Shown here: piece by piece, positions 39,226-49,503 of the stretch
Position numbering within the stretch: position 1 is the stretch's first letter
Layout of the letters: each line of letters opens with the position of its first letter
NCBI GenBank assembly: GCA_019009955.1
Contig: CM032233.1
Span: 111,247,001 to 111,311,000 of the forward strand
Source of the DNA: Riptortus pedestris
Taxonomy: Eukaryota; Arthropoda; Insecta; Hemiptera; Alydidae
Reading direction: 5' to 3'
DNA: 64,000 bases
Program-made: the position numbers and the translations under genes
The notes under the pieces: generated by a model
The model's input: the letters and a program-made list of their open reading frames with translations, nothing else
What the model was told of the DNA's origin: nothing
The model's database searches: none

Positions 39226-39425
39226 AAAATGGATATGAAATCTTACGTAATACATTTATGAAATATTGAAAAAATTCCGTGAGATATAATCATGACTATG
39301 CTTCTTCTATAATAGACTTTTGAACGACGTCTCGTTGCAATCCGATATACTCTTTGTTTTAACGAGCGTACTTTGATGGCTACGTTAATTCCGTCGTATA
39401 TCAATGTGTAGGTGAATTCCCGTCA
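39226..39425 (-). repeat. 200-bp segment identical to 59861-60060 (inverted)
   Basis: Compared base by base, this is the reverse complement of 59861-60060 with no difference that I can find. In both places it directly precedes the AGCAG start of a HINE-like element. Here the outer end joins the AT tract of another minus-strand HINE fragment; at 59861 it joins unrelated sequence. It has no coding frame and no recognised RNA structure. Confidence 0.9.
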
Positions 39426-39536
39426 TATATATATATAATTTTGAACGGCCTTCATTTTCGTCATCTCCTGGGTAGGATCGATGGGCATTTGAAGACATTT
39501 TTCGAAACTCGCGTCATGAGTACGTCCTCAATAGCT
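39426..39536 (-). repeat. HINE-like 5'-block fragment
   Basis: A short AT tract, then AATTTTGAACGGCCTTCATT, CTCCTGGGTAGGATCGATGG and GCGTCATGAGTACGTCC, the reverse complement of the 5' block. The palindrome is truncated to TAGCTGCTATT. Confidence 0.8.
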
Positions 39537-39715
39537 GCTATTGTAAAATACGTTGCATATATCAAATCATTCAAAGGTTCTTCAAGTAAGAAACAAATCT
39601 AATCTTATTCAAGTTAATAAAATCTAAAAAATAAATAAAATATGTTGTAAATTAGTGAATTAATTAGTTTGACGACATTATCACAACATTAGACGTCCTG
39701 TCAATATATTCTCAA

Positions 39716-39767
<52 letters not shown>

Positions 39768-40432
39768 GCAAACAGTCTTATGTAATTACAGACATTATGA
39801 AATACGTTATGTATGCAACTGCTATGAACGTACTGGGACTTGTGTTAAGATGAAGCAACGTTTGTATTATGGTCATTCCATGCTCCTTCATTATCATACG
39901 ATCAAGAAAGGCATTAGAATGCTGCAGAAAATCTGTCTGAAACCAGTAAGTCGTAGAAGGGGACAGAATTTAAATGACCTGTCCTTAAAACAGTTCTCTA
40001 GAGACATTCTAGGAGGGACAGGAGAAAACAACTACCAGTGCTGGTTGACAATGAATTTGAATACATTTATACAATTAGCATTGCACAGTAACATTTCATG
40101 CGAGCTAATTAGCTCTTCATAATTAACTCACTGGAAGTAATTTAATAATGTATTTTAATACAAAGATAGTGGAAACTAAGAGGCTCCAGTAAATTGAAAG
40201 AAATGTTCATCTGAGTAGACAAACAAGACATAACAGAAGAAATAGTCCAAATAGGGTGTCCGAATTTGGTTACAACCTTTTGAAAGATATATAAGCATGA
40301 AAAATTCTTAAAACACAAAAAAGTCTCAAACTAACTCCACCGGAAGTCAGGAAGGAAATATATATCATGGAATTTTAATTTTCGTGAAATACGAACAACA
40401 TTCCTCCGATCTATTCTCTTATATTCCATTTT
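39537..40432. other. NFI intron; microsatellite, unrecognised frame
   Basis: A mixed CA/AT microsatellite is at about 39718-39770. A 90-codon frame (39850-40122) shows no domain. Nothing else is recognised. Confidence 0.4.
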
Positions 40433-41013
40433 AGCAGATTTCCCTGAAGGGAAATCAGCTATTGAGGTCGTACTCATGACGCGATTTTCGAAAAATTTCT
40501 TCAAATGTCCATCGATCTTACCCAGGAGATGACGAAAATGAGGTCCGTTCAAAATTATATATATATTGGTCTGTTAACGCTCTAGCGGTCGCAATTTTTG
40601 TTTGATCGTTACGAAACTCGATATTTAACCGTTTTATGCAAAAATGTCCATCGATCCTACCCAGGAATGACGAAAATGAGGTGTTCTAATATACGTCGGA
40701 TCGAAAAATTGCATAGAACCAATCTTATTGAAAATTAAATATATAAATAATAATTAAATAAATATTGTTATATACATTTATTCTCTATCTGGAATATTAA
40801 CCGAGATAGTTGCATTTTTATGAAGTCCATGGTCGGGTATAGTTCGGATTAGGTCGGCCGTTTCCGTAACTGATCGGCTCAGGTGGAAGCTCCTTCTAAC
40901 CTTACCTGTCGTTTAACTTTACCTTACCTTCTTTACTTTGTGAGATCGATGCAAATACGTTCTGTTCATCCGCCCCCGCCCCCTTCTTTAGTTCTTGGAC
41001 TACTAAAATTTGA
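40433..41013 (+). mobile_element. HINE-like element with internally duplicated 5' block and alternative tail
   Basis: Starts AGCAGATTTCCCTGAAGGG and keeps a canonical left half. At 40643-40683 a second copy of part of the 5' block (TGTCCATCGATCCTACCCAG, then GACGAAAATGAGGT) replaces the usual GGCTGAAATC/G-run section. It ends with the alternative tail GTTCTGTTCATCCGCCCCCG, CTTTAGTTCTTGGACTACTA as at 32437-33062 and 60062-60687. Confidence 0.82.
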
Positions 41014-42099
41014 ATTAAATTTGTCTATGAGCATTTTCCATAAATCCGTTTTATTTTATCATTGTATTATTTTTTTAAATGCCAAGTCGATTGCCCTGCT
41101 ATTATCATTTCTTAATTTAAAAACAAAATAGTGATATTTACTGACGAAATATTGCTTCCAATCCCCTCATAATAATAAATTATTTAAATTATTCCTGAAT
41201 TTAAATTATTCCTCCTGTTTCATAAACAACAAATTTCGTATAAATGGGATATTATTAAAAAGAGATACATTTATTTAAAATTAAGTAGAATACTAAAATT
41301 ATGAACAGCGATGCTTAACTTGTATTAAATTTATTTTTAGAACGTTGTATACCTTTTGTAAATAGTTAATAATAAGTGTTTTTTTTTAAGAAAAACAAAT
41401 GTAGTTTTTTTAGCATTTTGCGACACTTTTTAACGTCCATGATGGAAAATAAAAGATGAAACGGACGCATATAGCTTTTTTACGTAATGTTACCTGAACA
41501 AAAAATATCTTTGGGATTGTTGTGCTAATTGTAGGATCAGAATTCGGTGCAATACCAGTAGAGCATTACGGCTCGAGACCGACAATTTAGAGAGCTTGAA
41601 CCCACTTTTATCAATTCCCAATTCCAGTGAACCTACCATATTTCGCTGGTTGGGCACCTGACTTATACACTTATAAATTCTCAAACTCAGGGTTTTTATT
41701 GTGAGCATGCTACTAAGCCACAGGGTGCAGGACATAGTAACTGGAGTGTTCTTCTATCGAATAACACACACATTTGAGCATTAATGGTAGAAGATCATCT
41801 GATGGGAAATGTTTACAAATTATGAATAAATCAGACAAGACAAAATTATGACAAGCTAATACATTTTAAATTAAATCCATGTGTTTTTCTCAGGTTATTA
41901 GCCTATTTTGGGAGAATTGACTTTATGTTGTTACCTAACTTCTGTAAAACTTCCACCATCCAGGAGCTTCCTAAATTATTCTGACTTCCCAAATGTTGGA
42001 AAGGGACAAACTTGAAGTAACCTCCACTGAACCATAAAAAGGTTGATTGTACAACATTCTTCTAAACGACGCAAAATATTTACGATATTAAATTTGCCA
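41014..42099. other. NFI intron, nothing recognised
   Basis: AT-rich DNA. An 81-codon minus frame (41490-41735) is motif-free. Confidence 0.4.
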
Positions 42100-42665
42100 T
42101 CTTCTTCAACCAAATCCGAATTCAACCATTAACGAGTGAAACTTTTAAATATCACGTTTAGTAACATTCAAACAAAAATTGCAGCTAATCGAGCATTTAC
42201 AGTCAAAAGTATGTCACATAGAGACTGCGTAAACTAAGCAGATTTCCCATAGTGGAAGTTAGGGCTTACTGAAGGCTGAAAACTAAAATGTCCGTCAAGC
42301 AGGCGCTGCGTAAACTAAGCAGATTTCCCACGTGAAGTTTTACAATTGAGAAATTTCACGAGAGCCGAAGAGTTAAGAAAACGGCCGACCTAGCTTTTGG
42401 TGGGAAACGCACTCTCACCCGTTATCCGCCCCAATTTAATAAAAATGCAAATATCTCGGTTAATATTCAAGATAGAGAATAAATGTATATAACAATATTT
42501 ATAGTAAATTTAATTTGCAATAAGATTGATTCTATACAAATTTTCGATCCGACGTATAGTAACGGAGATATTTCGAATTTTCGAAAATCCCTCTAAACGA
42601 TTAAATTTAGAGTTTGGTACCGGTCAAACAAAAATTGCGACCGCTAGAATGTTAACAGACAAATG

Positions 42666-42733
<68 letters not shown>

Positions 42734-43283
42734 TAGATAGATAGGTAGATAGATAGATAGATAGATAGATAGATTCCCCCTCCCCCCCTCCCCTTAGTTC
42801 TGGTCTAATTTCAGACATTGACGATTATGAACTAGTGTTGAATGCAACGGTTAAATATCGAGTATAGTACAATTAAAATAAAGATTTTCGAGTTATGAAC
42901 ATCTGAATTGTGGGCGTCGATAACACAGTAAAACTTCAAGGAAAACAATATTTGGTATTTAAGCTTCGAATAAAGTGGTTCACAATATAACAGTTTATAG
43001 CGAATATGGCATGAGTAGGAGTGGGGGGGGGGGGGTTACTGAAGGCTGAAAACCAATAAGTGCAAATATCTCGGTTAATATCCATGATAGAGAAAATACG
43101 TTTTTAATAACATTTATATACAATTACATTTTCAATAAGGTCAGTTCTATACACTTGTTCGATCCGACGTATAATAACGAAGATATTTCAAATTAACTCT
43201 CCGAACCCCCACTCCCACCGTTCCGATTTCAGCCTACTCAATCCTGAACACTAAACATACAAATATTTCGGTTAATATTAAAG
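42100..43283 (-). repeat. Cluster of minus-strand HINE-like pieces around an (AT)n(GATA)n tract
   Basis: Piece 1: 42100-42210 interior. Piece 2: 42210-42260, a 3' terminus with GACTGCGTAAACTAAGCAGA. Piece 3: 42287-42680, a good right half starting GTCCGTCAAGCAGGCGCTGC with CACGTGAAG. Then about 55 bp of (AT)n (42676-42730) and about 11 GATA units (42731-42774). Piece 4: 42775-43270, interior repeats with two C-runs. No palindromic 5' block remains. The order suggests several independent or rearranged insertions. Confidence 0.7.
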
Positions 43284-44158
43284 ACTAGCTAAGTTGCCCG
43301 GCAATGCCCGGCAAATCATGGTTCACTCAATAATGATGTATTTATATAGCAAAGCCTGAATAACAAGTTAAACAATCATATTGAGTTTAAACTCATATTG
43401 TCTTTTGTCATAATGACGTTGCCAAGTGACGTTTAATAGTTACAGATTAAAGTAAATTAAATTATTTATTAACGTCTACTTTTTTCGACTAAAGCTAATT
43501 GGGACGGGTTATCTACAGGTTACCACCCTTTTCTAGCCAGGGTGGGACTAAGGATTTTATTTAATGAATTCCGTCACTAAATAAATTCCTCTGCCCAGAA
43601 CTCGCCACTCTAGGTTTACCTTGTGAGATTAAGGCCAACGCTTTAACTCACATGGCTAACCTAGCGCCTAGTTATAGATAGTCCATAGTTATTTCAACAA
43701 CATCAATACATCGGGGGAAATAAGATAGTATACACCAGAATTAAAGAGTTTGATTCCCTACAACTTCCACTGCCACACATTGTGCAAATTCAGCACGACT
43801 TTCTTTAAATAATACATTATAAAAATTAAATAATCGAAATGCTTCTATAGTTTATATTTCTATCTAATAAATTTTACTCTAATAAAATTATACTTCACTT
43901 TAATAAACTTAGTACTAATACAATTGGTCTTCTGCGATAGTATTTAGTGTATATCATGTTTATACTGCATTATATGACAAAATTTACTTTAAATATCAGA
44001 ATAAACAGCTTTTTTTATGCACACTTTTGTGAAAAAGAACAACGGAACGAAACACAAAAACGGAACGAATTATGGCATGTTTCAATTCATGCCTTAGGAC
44101 TCCCACACCTACTCACCCTTAGAAATGTTAATATAGCTTATTTTTATGGAAGAGTTAT
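43284..44158 (+). mobile_element. Hairpin-ended repeat (ACTAGC family), copy C
   Basis: Starts ACTAGCTAAGTTGCCCGGC with the hairpin TTGCCCGGCAATGCCCGGCA. Positions equivalent to copies A and B are kept (ACTAGCT-AG-T-CCCGGC---GCCCGG-AA-TCAT), but the stem sequence differs. Later parts match copy A: the AATGTTAATATAGCTTAT region at about 44126 corresponds to 21770. The segment 43440-43590 recurs inverted at 34073-34215. It ends in the CT microsatellite. Confidence 0.65.
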
Positions 44159-44170
44159 ATATCTGAGAGA

Positions 44171-44172
44171 CA

Positions 44173-44229
<57 letters not shown>

Positions 44230-44337
44230 TCTCTCTCTCTCTTCTCTCTCTCTCTTCTTTCTCTCTCTCTCTCTTCTCTCTCTCTCTTCTCTCTCTCTCT
44301 TCTCTCTCTCTCTTCTCTCTCTCTCTCTCTCTCTCAC

Positions 44338-44375
<38 letters not shown>
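44171..44375. repeat. Compound microsatellite (CT)n with TTC interruptions, then (AT)n
   Basis: About 165 bp of CT repeats in which single T insertions recur to give a higher-order unit of roughly CTCTCTCTCTTCTCTCT, followed by about 33 bp of AT repeats. The long Ser-Leu and Arg-Glu frames are artefacts. Confidence 0.95.
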
Positions 44376-44377
<2 letters not shown>

Positions 44378-44619
44378 AAAAAAACAGTAAAGAAAAACTG
44401 AGATTAGTCCCTTAAACAGTACCTTTTTCAATCTCCTTCTCAAATACTATGTTTTTATCATTTTGATACACAGTTACGTAAGTTTGAAATATTAACATTA
44501 CTTCATCGTGTAATTTGGCATAATGCTAACATCGATTGTAAGTGCATAGTGTAGTAATATTGATTGTAACAATGCGTTCGGTACCAGGTTGTGTTTTCCT
44601 CTCAGTATAGAAAAAAAAA

Positions 44620-44815
44620 CCGGTATAGAGAAAGGATATCTGTCTAGGTCATGGGCTAACTTTAGTTTTAAGATTTAATGAATGTACTCCTGATGACGCG
44701 AAAAATAAAGAGGGTTTATAAAGTGAATTAAGGAGAATTCATATACATTCTTACCCTGTTCCTACGAGTGAGATATTGGATTAGTGTTGTTAGGGCATTG
44801 GTGAATCATATATAT
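44620..44815 (+). repeat. Unclassified dispersed repeat, copy 2
   Basis: Matches 10808-11015 in order and orientation: TATAGAGAAAGGATATCTGT, GGTCATGGGCTAACTTTAG, CTCCTGATGA, TATAAAGTGAATTAAGGAGA and GGTGAATCATA. Ends about 40 bp before the TIR transposon. Confidence 0.6.
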
Positions 44816-44855
44816 TTATATCTTTGATTAACATATACTAAAAGCCAACAGATTA

Positions 44856-45676
44856 CCGTATTTTCTCTCATACGCCCCCACGTAAGATGCGCACCCAAAA
44901 AAATAAGTCTAATTTTTTGGAAAAAATTATTTTTTGTGAAACTTCAATTTATTTATTTTCTTTTAAATAAAATGAAGAATATAATTTTAAAAACTTTATT
45001 ATACATAAAATACCGGAGCATACCGGTACAGCATACGGGTTATATTTGTATTTGTTCACATTTCATCACACGGAATCTCATGTCATCAGAAACAAATATC
45101 ACGAGCAAAATGTTTTAAATGAGCTTTAAAAGGCCGATTGATACAGATATCGAGAGGCTGGAGTAGAGATGTCATTCCACCAGGAATACAAACTTGCTTG
45201 TTCAAAGTGCAAGGAAATGATAAAGTGTGTTTGTGTGAACGGAACTGGGGTTTCACCTAGTAAATCTGTCGGTTATGGGAGAGTCAATTCCTGTGGTTGT
45301 TTCTCTACTCAGTAGAAAGAGAAGGCAAGTGAGTTTGAAATGGTATGCTAAGTAAATATCGTATGACGTTTTTTTCCCAGAATTAGGTAAGTACTCTCTG
45401 TAGTCATACATAGTAAACCTGGAATTTTTTTCTAAATATTCTAGCTGACCCTTTTTCAATAGATCCTGTTCATATCACTTGCACTAAACGTTTTTGTAGC
45501 TATTTTGCTGTTATTATTACTATGTTATGAATGGTGTGAACGTTTGTGTAAATTGGTCTGTACAGTGTAATATGAATACATGTTACCACTTATGAATCCC
45601 CGCGTATCACACGTACCCATAGATTTCATGTTGATTTATTTGAAAATAGGTGCGCGTCATACGCGGGAAAATACTG
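44856..45676. mobile_element. Non-autonomous TIR DNA transposon, Tc1/mariner-pogo-like
   Basis: The left end is CCGTATTTTCTCTCATACG with GATGCGCACC further in. The reverse complement of the right end is CAGTATTTTCCCGCGTATGA with CGCGCACC. The left flank is TA and the right flank TG, consistent with a decayed TA duplication. About 820 bp, no transposase frame. Such CAGTATTTTC...GCGCACC termini occur in pogo/Tigger-like elements; that assignment is from general familiarity. Its right end lies 49 bp before NFI exon B. Confidence 0.6.
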
Positions 45677-45725
45677 TGTTTTGCTGTAGCAATAAATAAG
45701 CTTTTTTTTTTTTTCTGATATGCAG

Positions 45726-45909
45726 GTTTGGCGGCTAGACCTGGTGATGGTGATCCTGTTCAAGGCGATCCCCCTGGAGAGCACGGACGGAGAGAGGCTG
45801 GAGAAGGCAGCCGAGTGTGCCCACCCCAATCTCTGTGTCAACCCCTACCACATCAACGTCTCCGTCAGGGAGCTCGACCTCTACCTTGCCAACTACATCA
45901 ACAGCCACG
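45726..45909 (+). CDS. NfI: Nuclear factor I, exon encoding second part of the DNA-binding domain (exon B)
   Basis: Starts after a T-run and the acceptor CTGATATGCAG and ends at CACG before the donor GTACTT (phase 1 at the 3' end). The peptide reads [51 protein letters not shown] and NYINSH. This is the direct continuation of the NFI DNA-binding domain from exon A: exon A ends in ...RQADK, and ...QADKVWRLDL is the contiguous NFI sequence. The uninterrupted phase-0 join fixes the intron at 33550-45725. The codons are GC-rich relative to the surrounding DNA, as expected for a constrained exon. The next exon, with the rest of the domain, is not seen in the remaining 18 kb. Confidence 0.95.
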
Positions 45910-46092
45910 GTACTTCCTCTTCATATAATTAATCCTCATGAAACATAAGCAAAAAAGTTGAGATAAAGTGACATTGAAACCATCTTCACTTTGTTGTAAG
46001 GGCAGATCAGTCACGTACAATCTCGTATTATGGATGCGTTTATTTTAAATATTTTCTACATATTTCCAACGGTGCCTCTTGAAATTATATCT

Positions 46093-46905
46093 AAAAAAGT
46101 CCGTCATGCAGGGGCTGCGATCCCGCATGAAATTTTGCAATAGATAAATACTGTTAACACACCACCGTGAACATTAAGTGAATAAATACAAACAGTAATG
46201 AGAAACATTTCAGTCAATATTATTAACCTCCCAACGGAAAGCGGAATTGTAAAAATAGCTCTGCCAAACTCTCAAAGCTGAACAGATAGATAGAAATATT
46301 CTTTACCGGAAAGAAAAATGAATTCTCAAATATATTTCAATATAACATATTAATTTTATTGAAACCTATTTACTGTATCTAGTACTGTAATTTAAAATGA
46401 ATCAGAATAATTTTTAATCTCTATCACTAGAATTTTAATAATCCAAGGGCTTAAGACGGGGAGGAGGGATCAACAAAATATATTTGCATGTATCTCGTAT
46501 AATAAAGGTCTCTTGGAAACAATATTTGGTATTTAAGGTTCGAATAAAGTGATTTATTATATAACAGACTCATGAGTAGGAGTGGAGGTTTGCTGACTGA
46601 CAACTGAAAAATGCAAAAATATCTGTTAATATTCAAGATGGAGAATACATGTACCCGTATATACAATATCTATAGTAAATTTAATTTGCAATAAGATTGA
46701 TTCTATGCAATTTCTCAATCCGACGCATAGTAACGAAGATATTTAGAATTTTTGATATTCCTCCCCTCTAAACAACCCCTCCTCCTGGTCTGATTTCAGC
46801 CGTTAACAAACTTTATCTTCCGTTTTGTATGAAACATTTTTATATCGAGTTTGGCAAAGATTAAACAATAAATGCGAGCGCTACCGGTAAAAGATATATA
46901 TGTAT
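46093..46905 (-). repeat. HINE-like repeat with variant tail
   Basis: Begins (as read on the + strand) AAAAAAGTCCGTCATGCAGG, the terminus plus hairpin. It continues through the variant tail shared with 660-850 and 22745-22930 (reverse complement of TTGGCAGA...TTCCG), then two interior sections and a C-run. It stops near 46905 without the 5' block. About 170 bp of other sequence separates it from the next, plus-strand HINE piece. Confidence 0.72.
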
Positions 46906-47071
46906 CAAATCAAATAACAAGCTGTCCCCATTTTGAGGGTACCCGTTTGGGTCAGCCTCCTAATCAGCCCACCAGGGTATATAGGTAATATATGCTGAAA
47001 TTTTTTTTTTGTAGGGAATTACTTTGATTTAATTAAATTTTGCGATGGTGGGTGACTAGTATATATATATG

Positions 47072-47076
<5 letters not shown>

Positions 47077-47118
<42 letters not shown>

Positions 47119-47640
47119 TCAGTAAAGCCGCACTCCTAGCCATGTACTTAACAATAAGCTGTTATATCACGAACTAGTCACTTTATGCCTAAATAGCAAA
47201 TATTGTTTTCATTGAACGTTTACTGTTTGAGATACGTGCAAATAAGTAATGTGATGACGTCATCAATTGAGATTTTGTGGTCGTGAGTAGAAAATATTTA
47301 TTTAAACTATATCATACTCGATATTTAATATTTTCATGCCACACATACGATCATATTAGTTAATAGCTGAAATTGGGAGTGGAATAGGGGGGGGGGGTGT
47401 GGTTTAAAAGAGGGGTAATTTTGAAAATAAAATATCTCTGTTATTATGAGTCGTATCAAAAAATGTTATTGAACCAATCTTGTTAAGCTTTACAATTCTT
47501 GTTCTTTGCATTTTTTTCGTAACCCAAGAATTAAGAGTTATTTGTAATTTCTTGTTTTAAGCCTGCAGTAACGCAACCCCCCCCCCTCCACACACAAACC
47601 CTTTTAGTCATCTGTTTTTTACATTTTACTAATTTCGACG
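47077..47640 (+). repeat. HINE-like repeat, interior of variant subfamily
   Basis: Starts with about 40 bp of (AT)n followed directly by CTTCAGTAAAGCCGCACTCC. A GCTGAAATTGGGAGTGG section with a G-run and ends related to 37705-37990 follow. Palindrome and terminal hairpin are absent. Confidence 0.6.
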
Positions 47641-48182
47641 TAGTATGCTGCCTGTTCTAAATAATGGATAATAAGTTTTTGACCTTGTTTTTTTCTGGAA
47701 ATCGCTTTGAAATATGTGACTACGATCTGCAGATCACTCATAGAGTGACCGCTTTGGCGGAAGGTAACCGATGCGATGCAAACGGCAACTGTTCTGTTTT
47801 TAGTTACAAGCTTCTGAAAGGCATCTGGAAGTGTGAAACATGTAGAGCTTTTTCGAGTAAACCCATCCCTAATGAATGACCTTCTGCCCTTCCTACAAAG
47901 AGTGATAATTTAAAATGACTATCACTAGAGGCCGGATTTGTACCCAACCAAAAATTTCATACACTCGTTAGAAACATTCAATAAAAAATATGAAACACAA
48001 CATACACAACAGAGTATATATACACTCACCCTTTAATAATATTCATCAAATCTTGGTGGCACGGTCAAGTAAAAAGATTTCTTCACTTATATTCGTCCTT
48101 AATTAAAATATCTCCACGACCCACCTCCCCAGCGGCATACATTAGCAAACATGTGAAGTGTTTCACGACCTTATGACTTATT
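47641..48182. other. No gene recognised; one unusual open frame
   Basis: A 71-codon frame at 47664-47879 has several Cys (NRCDANGNC, WKCETCRAFSS) and a less AT-rich composition than its surroundings. I do not recognise it and see no splice partners, so I do not call a gene. Confidence 0.3.
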
Positions 48183-48647
48183 AGCAGATTTCCCTTATGG
48201 GAAAACAGCTATTGACGATGTACTCACGACGAAATTTTCAAATAACGTCTTCAAAAGTCCATTGATCCTACCCAGATGATGACGAAAATGAGGTTCGATG
48301 AAATATATATATATATATTAACGCTTCAGGGGTAGGAATGTTTTTGTTTGATCGTTACCAAACTCGACATTTAAATGTTTTTGCTTTTTTTTAAATAGAA
48401 GGTCAAGTTCGTTAACAAATGTAATCGGACTAGTGGGAGGAGAAGGGTGGGGTTTAGAGAGGAGGTATTTCGAAAATTCAAAATATCTCCGTTATTATGA
48501 GTCGTATTTAAAAATGTTAAAGAACCAATCTTGTTAAACAATTGACGTACTACAATTGTTGTTCAATACACTTTCCCATTACTTAAATACTAAGAGAGTT
48601 ATTCGTACTTTCATATTTTCAGCCTTAGGTGAATCCCCACTACTATT
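48183..48647 (+). mobile_element. HINE-like element, left part, interrupted by an LTR retrotransposon
   Basis: Starts AGCAGATTTCCCTTATGGG, with a diverged 5' block, a short AT tract, GTTCGTTAACAAATGTAATC, a G-run and the interior. It is cut at 48647 by the LTR element and resumes at 55745. Confidence 0.82.
48643..48647. repeat. Target-site duplication, left copy (CTATT)
   Basis: CTATT directly precedes the 5' LTR and is repeated at 55740-55744 directly after the 3' LTR. Confidence 0.9.
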
Positions 48648-49044
48648 TGTGGTGGAGTGATTGTGTTAGAGATAGAACAGTGTTATGTAATTAGAGCGAG
48701 AAGCGGGGGACAAGGCAAAAAGGAGACTGCTGACGAATGCGCTACTGGAAATTGGGGCGCATTGTGTCGTTAGGATTGAGAGACAGTGAACAGTCTTCCT
48801 ATGCTAGTATTACAGTGCCTTCTGCTTGCCTTGGCCCCAGCGGTATGTCAGATATAATATAATTAGTGTTAAGTTTTTAAGTTAATGTTGTAAGGTGTAG
48901 TATAGGTATGTGTGTGTGTTATATAATCTGTATAACATAGATATAGTATAGTAGATAAGTCAGCTTCTATGTATATATTTTATAAATATATCTGTGTACC
49001 AACCAGCCATGTCCTGTGCCTTACCGTGAGTAGCCAACATGACA
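48648..49044 (+). repeat. 5' LTR
   Basis: 397 bp, TGTGGTGGAG to CCAACATGACA. The first 190 bp or so are almost identical to the 3' LTR. The second half differs mainly by single-base gains and losses. Confidence 0.93.
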
Positions 49045-49046
49045 AT

Positions 49047-49072
49047 TGGTGACAGGTGTGTGGGGTGCGAAC
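49047..49072 (+). promoter_or_regulatory. Primer-binding site, tRNA-Leu-like
   Basis: TGGTGACAGGTGTGTGGGG and the following TGCGAAC start two bases after the 5' LTR. TGG pairs with the CCA end, and the spacing to GGGTGCGAAC fits a complement running through the acceptor stem into the T-arm of a tRNA. The acceptor portion most resembles tRNA-Leu, with mismatches. Confidence 0.6.
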
Positions 49073-49503
49073 AACATCGTGTGTGTTAGGCCGAGAGCGG
49101 GAGCTGGGAGAGGGAGGCTAAGAGGCTCGAGCTCGATGCGGATGAGGACAACAGTGCGCGAGGCTAGCTTCGATTGTACTATAGGCGCTCGGGCGATTTT
49201 AGGCGTGCGGGAGGCCGTTTCAATCCAAAATAACGTTTTTTTGAGAAAAATTATGCCTTGTTACCATATATTTGCCCAATTAGTAAATTAATTAGGATTA
49301 TTATGAGTGATTGATTGGCACTCTTAGAGAGAGATCGGGTGGTAGTGTGGGGGCTCGTTGGAAAGAGTAAAATACGTACAATCTCGTGGATCTTGTGGTA
49401 GGGTAGGAATCATGGTCCCGCTAGAAGTGGGAAATTAAGCGGAGGCGTTGGCCGCCAACGAAAGCTCTTAAGAATTAAAGAACAAGAACGCCGTAGCTCA
49501 GTT

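Noticed and set aside
39850..40122. 90-codon open frame
   Set aside because: No recognised domain, no splice signals assigned, AT-rich surroundings; chance cannot be excluded.
43947..44443. Long frames rich in Ser-Leu or Arg-Glu with Ile-Tyr repeats (up to 147 codons)
   Set aside because: Produced by the CT and AT microsatellites; no domain outside the repeats.
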